Both the position numbers and the translations under genes were made by a program. DNA of 64,000 bases from JAJRPT01 sp964465945 (GTDB lineage Bacteria; Bacteroidota; Ignavibacteria; Kapaibacteriales; UBA2268): assembly GCA_964465945.1 (NCBI GenBank), contig CAYXMM010000002.1, forward strand, positions 310,001-374,000, read 5' to 3'. Under the pieces are notes generated by a model that was not told where the DNA came from, ran no database searches, and saw nothing but the letters and a program-made list of their open reading frames with translations. Position 1 is the stretch's first letter; every line of letters starts with the position of its first letter. This document shows positions 58,223-64,000 of this stretch, one piece after another.

Positions 58223-58603
58223 TGCTAAAAACTCAATTTGATCTTCAAACAAATGTAGTATATCACTTGGAGTTATATTCGCCTGAGCTTTCTCCATAAA
58301 TTCTTTATTATTTGCACGAACAACTTTTCTCAATTCATCTAATGCTTCTTTATATGATTCGATTGGAGCATTATTTTCATTAAATAGGGGACTACTATTA
58401 TCCACCTGAATATTATTCTCCAAGTTGTCTAAAGCGGAAAGTAAGACATTTTGTTGCCATTTTACTTTATCAAAATCAGAACTTTTAGTTGCAATATTAT
58501 TTTCTATCTTTTTTGAAGTCTTTGTTTTACCTATATTTAAAGCATCAACTAAAAAAGAATCATATTGAGCATTTATGCTGTTTTGTATATTTTTGACATC
58601 CAT
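58220..58603 (-). CDS. Hypothetical protein, 127 aa
   Basis: 127 residues, acidic, with no signal or membrane segment. MDVKNIQNSINAQYDSFLVD at the start and a helix pair SYKEALDELRKVVRANNKEF near the end. The ordered short helices resemble small secretion or flagellar-type adaptor proteins, but I do not recognise a family. It is a single gene between the PBP gene and a terminator. Confidence 0.55.
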   Translation of the reverse strand: MDVKNIQNSINAQYDSFLVDALNIGKTKTSKKIENNIATKSSDFDKVKWQQNVLLSALDNLENNIQVDNSSPLFNENNAPIESYKEALDELRKVVRANNKEFMEKAQANITPSDILHLFEDQIEFLA

Positions 58604-58661
58604 TTCTAAAACCCTTTTATAATATGGTAATTTAAAATGTCAAATTCAATGCCAAAGTTAT

Positions 58662-60788
58662 TTACTCACACGTTAATGTACAATAAACAACATCACCATC
58701 TTTAGACCACTTTTGTGATTTAACTATACCTGTTCCATGAACTTTTGTCAACACATTTGAAGTATGTAGTAAATTTAAAGCTCTTCTTAAAGGCATGCCA
58801 GTAACATCAAAAATTTTAAAGTCAGTTAGTTTTTTATTACGGCTAATCAGCTGAACTAAAATTTTACTATTTTTAGCAACAACATCACCAGCTTTAGGAT
58901 TTTGAAAGAAAATCATACCAGATTTTTTATTTCCTTCAATTTCAAGATGAAAATAGCTTTTTAGATTCTCAACATCTGTATAATTCATACCAATTAAGTT
59001 AGGAACCAAAACACTATCTTTACCTTCTTCTTTTACTGGAATATTCATTTTACCAGAACGAAGTTGTAACCAACGAGTTGCAATTTCTTTAAAAATTGGA
59101 GCAGCATTAACACCACCATATATACTTTTTGTAGGTGTATCAACAATTATAAGCATAGCAACTTCCGGATTATTAGCAGGGAAGAAGCCAGCAAATGAAG
59201 CATAATACTCACTTTTACTATACTTACCAAATTCATTAATTCTCTGCGAAGTTCCAGTTTTTCCAGCAATTTTCATCCCTTCAACCCTTGCCCTTTTTCC
59301 AGAACCACTATCAACAACCCCAATAAAAAGCTTTCTAACTCGATTAGCAATCTCCTCATCAATAACTTTTCTAATTCTAATTGGCTCTTTATTAATTAAA
59401 TCATGTTCTTTATCATAAACCCTTTTTAACAAATATGGTTGCATCATAACACCATTATTAGCGACAGTTGCATAAGCATTTACAACTTGTAAAGGAGTAG
59501 CAGTCATATCATATCCATGCCCCATATATCTTTTACTACTTTTATAAAATTGCTCTGGTTTCTTAACTTTTCCAGCAATTTCCCCCGGCAAGTCAATATC
59601 TAACTCATTACCAAAACCAAAATTACGAACATAAGAATAAAATTTCCCATCAGAAATTTTATCTGCCACACTTGACATCACTATATTGCTTGAATACCAG
59701 ACTGCTTCTTTGAATGTTGCCTTTGAAAATTTATGAACATCCCTAATTGTTCCCCAACTAAAATTTAATTCACCATTATGTCCATTAACTGTATCAGTTT
59801 CTGATATAACACCTTCTTGGAGACCAGCAGCCGTTGTAATCAGTTTAAAAGTAGAGCCAGGCGCATATTCATCAGTAATTGCTTTAAGCTTTGTATTTTC
59901 AAATTTAATCGAACTCCTATCGTTTGGATTATAAAGCGGGAAATTCGCAATCGCTAAAACCTCACCAGTTTGTGGTTTAATTGCAACACCAATTCCACCT
60001 TTTGCAGCCGACCATTCAATCCCTTTTGAAAGTTCATACTCTAATATCCTTTGTAATTCCACATCTAAAGCTAATTGAATATTATATCCATTATGTGGTT
60101 CAACCTTTGGCATTTCAGCACTCGCATATTCCCTTTGCCTTGCATCACGTTGAAGCATAATAAAGCCGTCTTTACCTTTAAGAGATGAATCATTCAAAAA
60201 CTCAATCCCGCTAATACCTTTATTGTCAATATTAGTATAACCAATAATTTGGCTTGCGACCTCACCATAAGGATAATATCTGCGTGGTTCATCAACAAGA
60301 ATCAAACCCTTATCTTTTAAATCAAACAATTCTTCTACTAAATCAGGATTAACACCACGAACCAACCAAACAAACCTTTTTTTTGCACTCACTTTACGAG
60401 TTAATACATTTTTATTCAAATTTAGATTTTTACTCAGAATTTCAATTATTTTAGTTTTTTTAGTCGAGACTTTTGGATCAATCGCAATTGAAAGTGTCAT
60501 TATATTCGTAGCAAGGACTTTCCCATTTCTATCATAAATAATTCCCCTCTGAGCAGGTAGAACCATTTTACTTTCATGCTGCCTCTTTGCCATTTCCGAA
60601 TATTTATCACCATTAACGACTTGAACAACGAAAAGTCGGATAATTACAGCAACAATTCCAAGAGCAACTAATGATACAATAAGTAAAAACTTCCAATGTT
60701 TATTTTTATTACGTGGGTGTTCTTTTTCATCAATGCTTGGATCAGCACTTAACAATTCATTCAAATATGGAAGTAATTTATTCGACAT
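58662..60788 (-). CDS. ftsI: Division-type penicillin-binding protein (FtsI-like) with PASTA domains
   Basis: 708 residues from ATG 60788, which overlaps the ftsL stop. One membrane anchor (about 32-58), a PBP dimer domain (about 70-230) and a transpeptidase domain with S312-T-F-K315 (GSTFKLITTAA), SSN near 366-368 and K510-T-G (KIAGKTGTSQR). Two PASTA modules follow from about 620 (VPNLIGMNYTDVENLKSYFH, then FDVTGMPLRRALNLLHTSNV). It cross-links septal peptidoglycan. PASTA on the division PBP is normal for Bacteroidota/Chlorobiota-type FtsI. Confidence 0.93.
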   Translation of the reverse strand: MSNKLLPYLNELLSADPSIDEKEHPRNKNKHWKFLLIVSLVALGIVAVIIRLFVVQVVNGDKYSEMAKRQHESKMVLPAQRGIIYDRNGKVLATNIMTLSIAIDPKVSTKKTKIIEILSKNLNLNKNVLTRKVSAKKRFVWLVRGVNPDLVEELFDLKDKGLILVDEPRRYYPYGEVASQIIGYTNIDNKGISGIEFLNDSSLKGKDGFIMLQRDARQREYASAEMPKVEPHNGYNIQLALDVELQRILEYELSKGIEWSAAKGGIGVAIKPQTGEVLAIANFPLYNPNDRSSIKFENTKLKAITDEYAPGSTFKLITTAAGLQEGVISETDTVNGHNGELNFSWGTIRDVHKFSKATFKEAVWYSSNIVMSSVADKISDGKFYSYVRNFGFGNELDIDLPGEIAGKVKKPEQFYKSSKRYMGHGYDMTATPLQVVNAYATVANNGVMMQPYLLKRVYDKEHDLINKEPIRIRKVIDEEIANRVRKLFIGVVDSGSGKRARVEGMKIAGKTGTSQRINEFGKYSKSEYYASFAGFFPANNPEVAMLIIVDTPTKSIYGGVNAAPIFKEIATRWLQLRSGKMNIPVKEEGKDSVLVPNLIGMNYTDVENLKSYFHLEIEGNKKSGMIFFQNPKAGDVVAKNSKILVQLISRNKKLTDFKIFDVTGMPLRRALNLLHTSNVLTKVHGTGIVKSQKWSKDGDVVYCTLTCE

Positions 60789-61146
60789 TTTTCTTTGGAA
60801 GTATAGTTGGGAACTCTTCACTTTTCACCATTTGGAGATTTTCTTCGGCAATTTTACAAATCCTTTCTGCGCTTTGCAACTTAATAACATCTGCTTCAAC
60901 CATTCTTTTACGAAACTCAATTCTTTTCTCTCTTTTTTCAAGAATACGAATTTCTTCGGCAAGTTTATTTATTGAAAGCACATTATAGACATAAAATATC
61001 ATCATAGCAGAAGTAAATATTAAAAATAAAAATATACTCCATCTATTCAATGATACCCAAGATTTAGCAAACTGCTGAACTTGTTTATCGGTTAGTAATT
61101 TCGATAATTCTTTTTCCTTTAGATTATCTTTAAATCCCCCAAACAA
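60778..61146 (-). CDS. ftsL: FtsL-like cell division protein
   Basis: 122 residues from TTG 61146, chosen because AGGGGG lies six bases upstream; an upstream TTG at 61179 is in frame. A single membrane segment (SIFLFLIFTSAMMIFYVYNV, about 47-66) and a coiled coil (LEKREKRIEFRKRMVEADVI, about 75-105) fit FtsL. The stop overlaps the ftsI start, as in many dcw clusters. It would bridge FtsB-like partners and activate the septal PBP. Confidence 0.75.
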   Translation of the reverse strand: MFGGFKDNLKEKELSKLLTDKQVQQFAKSWVSLNRWSIFLFLIFTSAMMIFYVYNVLSINKLAEEIRILEKREKRIEFRKRMVEADVIKLQSAERICKIAEENLQMVKSEEFPTILPKKNVE

Positions 61147-61226
61147 GCATTTCCCCCTAATGCAAATTATATAATGCAAACTTATGAAAAATATATTATT
61201 TATTAAATTATTTAAAGAAAATAATT

Positions 61227-61871
61227 TTATGAAAAATGATTTATAAGTTTCATTAATTCATCATTACTTAAATTTCTTTCATCTTCTTTCTTTTTAATTT
61301 GAGGTTTAGCGTCATCTGACTTTTCTTCTAATATTGGTGAAATGTTTAATGTAGGTATTATTTCTTCAAAAGTATCAGGATTAATTGGATTGTCATTAAA
61401 ATACTTTAAAAGTAAATCTGTTGGTTTTGTTTCATCTTTTTGAATATTATTATAAATTTCTAACTCTTGTTCAATGACATTAGATTTATTAAACATCCTT
61501 AGTTCAAGAATAAATTGCTCTGAAAGGTAATAATCTGATGAATAAAGCTTTGCATAACTAAGTATTTCTCTATCTGAACTAACAATTACATAGTCTTTAG
61601 AATTAACAGCATTACTAATATATGACTTAATAATATCATCTGCTTTCAGCTTTCCAGAACCTTCTACATACACATTAACAAAAGGGGAGTGTATATCAAA
61701 TGGATCACCATCAAATATGAGCGTGAATTTCTTCTTTTGATTATGAAATGCAAATTTTGCCAACAACTTAAAAAGTTTTTCAGATGCAATCCTTGGCGAA
61801 CTATTCAAAGAAAATAACAAATCAGAATCTTGATGAATTAGATTATATGCATCTATAAGATAGTGCTTCAT
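61227..61871 (-). CDS. NYN-domain protein, YacP-like
   Basis: 214 residues. LIDAYNLIHQDSDLLFSLNS at the N-terminus, TLIFDGDPFDIH (near 50), KADDIIKSYISN (near 83) and YVIVSSDREILSYAKLYSSD (near 97) form the PIN-like NYN/YacP core with several acidic residues. YacP-type proteins are RNA nucleases (rRNA turnover in Bacillus). The C-terminal 60 residues are a charged linker ending in a short helix. Its start overlaps the stop of the propeller-barrel gene (ATGAA overlap). Confidence 0.8.
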   Translation of the reverse strand: MKHYLIDAYNLIHQDSDLLFSLNSSPRIASEKLFKLLAKFAFHNQKKKFTLIFDGDPFDIHSPFVNVYVEGSGKLKADDIIKSYISNAVNSKDYVIVSSDREILSYAKLYSSDYYLSEQFILELRMFNKSNVIEQELEIYNNIQKDETKPTDLLLKYFNDNPINPDTFEEIIPTLNISPILEEKSDDAKPQIKKKEDERNLSNDELMKLINHFS

Positions 61872-64000
61872 TACCAGTCAAACCCTAAAGAGAATAAATA
61901 TTTTGGCTGTGTCCAACCTGAATAAGTCTTCTGCCAAGCAATATCTACTTTAAGAGGAAGACCAAGTAAAAAACTTCTTATTCCAATTCCAGAACTCATC
62001 AATAAATCTTTATACTGCGTAGTTCCATTTACGTCTTTGCTTGTCATCATAAGATCATCATCAAAAGCAGTACCAATATCAAAGAAGAATGAACCCATAA
62101 CTCCTTGAATCAAAATAGGAACAGGTCCGGCAACTAATGCTTGGAAGAGAGGAAACCGCATTTCTGCATTTAAAACCCCAAATTTTGAACCTGAAATTGC
62201 ATTAATTTGAGGTCCCCTAATTGGCATTTCAAACTGCATAAAAGCAAAATCTTCTGGGTCATAAAATGGTAAAAAACCCGAACTAAATGAACGATTTATC
62301 CAATTTTCTGTTCCTCCTAACCTAAATTTCAATGGATTTGCACCCACAGAAGCACCGCCAGTTAATCTAAAAGCTAAATTTATCCAAGATGTTACCGGAA
62401 GATATTGTCTAAAATCGAATTTCGCAGTAAAAAACTCAGTTCCTGAACTTCCAAGTTTTGGTGTCCCAAATAAATGAATATAATATCTATTTCCAATAGT
62501 TGGAGCATACATATAACCTAAAGTATTATCATGAACATATTTAACCTGTGGAACAATTAAATTCCTTTCAATTCCTGCTTCAATAGGATTTTGAATGTTT
62601 GTTCTTGAAATGTTTTTATATGTAACCCCAAACTCAAACCTATTAAACAAATCAAATGGATAAGAGCCATTTGCTCCAAACCCCCAATCTCTATATCTAT
62701 ATAATTGAGGATTATAAAGGTTGTCCTGCGGAGTAAAATCTTGAGAAACCCATGCTGCTGTATGATAACCACTAAAATTATAATCAATAATTTCAGGCAA
62801 ATAAGAATATTGAGCAAAAAAAGTAGAATTTCTTAAATCAAGCAACAAATTTGCTTGTAAAAATATCTTATGATTACCAAGCATATCACTAAACTGCGCT
62901 TGCGTAACACCTTGAACACCTAAAAAAGTGTTATACCCAGGGTTACCAAGTATAATATCAGGTGTGAATTTTAATTTATAATCTTTTACTTCAAAAGTCG
63001 TATCAATTCCATTTTTACTTTTTCTTTCATTCAAATCTAAATTTTTAATAGCATCAGGGTTCGGTTCCACTAGCTTTTCATTATCAAAACTAACTTCAAA
63101 TTCACCATAACTAAGTTGCTCTTCATTTATACTATCATTTTGATTTTCTATTATACTACTAATAATTTTATTAGTTGTATCAGAACCCTTCAACTCTTGT
63201 TTAAATCTTGTTAATGGCAATTCATTTTTGCCTAAATCTATATCAAAAGGATAACGCAACATAAATATCTCATACCCACCTTCTGTTTGAATACCAAATA
63301 ATAACTTTGAATCATCATAAGATAACGAAATATGATTAATTGCAGATAGTGAATTTGTTTTTGGTTGAATTTTATTACTTTTCAAATCAAGTGAATACAA
63401 ATTTGAAATTCCATTCCTATCAGATACAAAAAGTATCCGTTTGTCATCTTTTGACACTGCAATTGAAGTTTTCTTATTATCTGGGTCGAAAGTTAATCGC
63501 TCAATATTTTGAGTTTCAAGATTAACTCTATAAATATCACTTTGATGCACATTCTCGTCCCACATTGAAATATCATCAGATTTTAATTTATACTTAAAAT
63601 GGTTAGATCTATCCGAAATAAAATAAACCTCATTAGAATTTGGACTCCAAATAGGCATCATATCCGAAAAAATATCTTTAGTTAGATTAACAACTTCTTT
63701 ACTTTGAATAGTGTAATAATAAATATCAGACTGCGAATTTTTCGAAGCAACAAAAGCAAGTTTTGACCCATCAGGTGACCAACTCACTGATCCAATAAAA
63801 TGAAAGCCTAATTTAATTTTTTGGTAATCCTTTGTTCTTGTGTCTATAATAAAAATAGCATCTTCACCACCGGCCTTTGCTGAAACTGCAATATGTGTCC
63901 CGCTTGGATTCCAAGAAATTCCTGGAGTAAGCATATTCAAATCTTCAAAATCCTGTTGTCTAAATGAACTAATTAAAAACTTCTTAGTTTCTGGCTTATC
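61871..64000 (-). CDS. TolB-like propeller fused to outer-membrane barrel (5' truncated by window edge)
   Basis: More than 710 residues; the frame is open to the right edge, so the real start is outside. The visible N-terminal about 260 residues are PD40/TolB-type blades (PGISWNPSGTHIAVSAK, GSVSWSPDGSKLAFVASKN, MPIWSPNSNEVYFISDRSNH, RILFVSDRNGISNLYSL). A linker follows, then about 370 residues of BamA/Omp85-style barrel (FNRFEFGVTYKNISRTNI, IRGPQINAISGSKFGVLNAE, MSSGIGIRSFLLGLPLKVDI) ending LFSLGFDW, a typical terminal aromatic. It may display or export a substrate bound by the propeller. Confidence 0.8.
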   Translation of the reverse strand, partial: DKPETKKFLISSFRQQDFEDLNMLTPGISWNPSGTHIAVSAKAGGEDAIFIIDTRTKDYQKIKLGFHFIGSVSWSPDGSKLAFVASKNSQSDIYYYTIQSKEVVNLTKDIFSDMMPIWSPNSNEVYFISDRSNHFKYKLKSDDISMWDENVHQSDIYRVNLETQNIERLTFDPDNKKTSIAVSKDDKRILFVSDRNGISNLYSLDLKSNKIQPKTNSLSAINHISLSYDDSKLLFGIQTEGGYEIFMLRYPFDIDLGKNELPLTRFKQELKGSDTTNKIISSIIENQNDSINEEQLSYGEFEVSFDNEKLVEPNPDAIKNLDLNERKSKNGIDTTFEVKDYKLKFTPDIILGNPGYNTFLGVQGVTQAQFSDMLGNHKIFLQANLLLDLRNSTFFAQYSYLPEIIDYNFSGYHTAAWVSQDFTPQDNLYNPQLYRYRDWGFGANGSYPFDLFNRFEFGVTYKNISRTNIQNPIEAGIERNLIVPQVKYVHDNTLGYMYAPTIGNRYYIHLFGTPKLGSSGTEFFTAKFDFRQYLPVTSWINLAFRLTGGASVGANPLKFRLGGTENWINRSFSSGFLPFYDPEDFAFMQFEMPIRGPQINAISGSKFGVLNAEMRFPLFQALVAGPVPILIQGVMGSFFFDIGTAFDDDLMMTSKDVNGTTQYKDLLMSSGIGIRSFLLGLPLKVDIAWQKTYSGWTQPKYLFSLGFDW

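Overview
The window is AT-rich throughout and splits into two parts. Bases 1 to about 42,050 are most of a prophage whose left end lies outside the window. Bases about 42,090 to 64,000 are ordinary chromosome. The host looks like a member of the Bacteroidota/Chlorobiota (FCB) group. A large secreted protein ends in a type-IX-secretion-type C-terminal domain, several outer-membrane barrel proteins are present, and the nuoA promoter has the TTTG / TAnnTTTG form known from Bacteroidota. A Kapaibacteria/Ignavibacteria-like lineage is my guess from the gene mix, not a demonstrated placement.

Prophage layout, left to right. (1) 1-3.05 kb: a truncated replication-organiser protein, a DnaB-type helicase, a small nuclease-like protein and a Mor-family activator. 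(2) 3.06-4.36 kb, minus strand: two envelope-type accessory genes. (3) 4.57-13.43 kb, plus strand: tightly packed small early or accessory genes. These include two adenine-methylase-like proteins, a DnaA-domain-IV-like protein, two paralogues built of 23-residue repeats, two paralogues built of Asn-Cys-x triplets, a DUF262-like fragment, a winged-helix replication protein and a small-molecule-type methyltransferase. (4) 13.43-20.06 kb, minus strand: a Mu-like packaging/portal block (ParB-methylase, TerS, TerL, DUF935 portal, MuF head protein, gpG-like morphogenesis protein). The MuF protein carries a C-terminal ADP-ribosyltransferase domain. (5) 20.2-41.9 kb, plus strand: head protease with nested scaffold, major capsid, Mu gp36/gp37-like proteins, a lysis cassette, fibre and receptor-binding proteins, major tail protein, glycosyltransferase, baseplate-type proteins, a tail-assembly chaperone with a probable -1 frameshift and a 2090-residue tape measure. 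Two tRNA genes are embedded in this operon: tRNA-Gly(GCC), exactly filling the space between two genes, and an initiator-like tRNA(CAT) overlapping the 3' end of a gene.

The prophage ends in a strong terminator, then a patch of short direct and inverted repeats, then the 3' end of a chromosomal tRNA(CAT). This fits integration at the tRNA. So the phage combines Mu-like head and regulator genes with what looks like tRNA-directed integration. The integrase would be left of the window and is not seen.

Chromosomal part: two small outer-membrane proteins and a 1300-residue T9SS cargo (minus); a CPBP protease, a methyltransferase and a YfhO-type membrane protein in one operon; nuoA-nuoB as an isolated pair; an unknown membrane protein, a DUF5683-type protein and ridA; grpE-dnaJ and an SDR oxidoreductase; then on the minus strand rsmD with a PilM-like protein, a small unknown gene, and a division block (PBP/FtsI with PASTA, FtsL, YacP-like NYN protein) next to a TolB-propeller/outer-membrane-barrel fusion cut by the right edge.

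The most interesting points are the MuF-ADP-ribosyltransferase with a small opposite-strand gene at its 3' end, the two embedded tRNAs, the tail-chaperone frameshift, and the two families of unusual repeat proteins in the early region. All family names come from reading the sequence; no database search was run.
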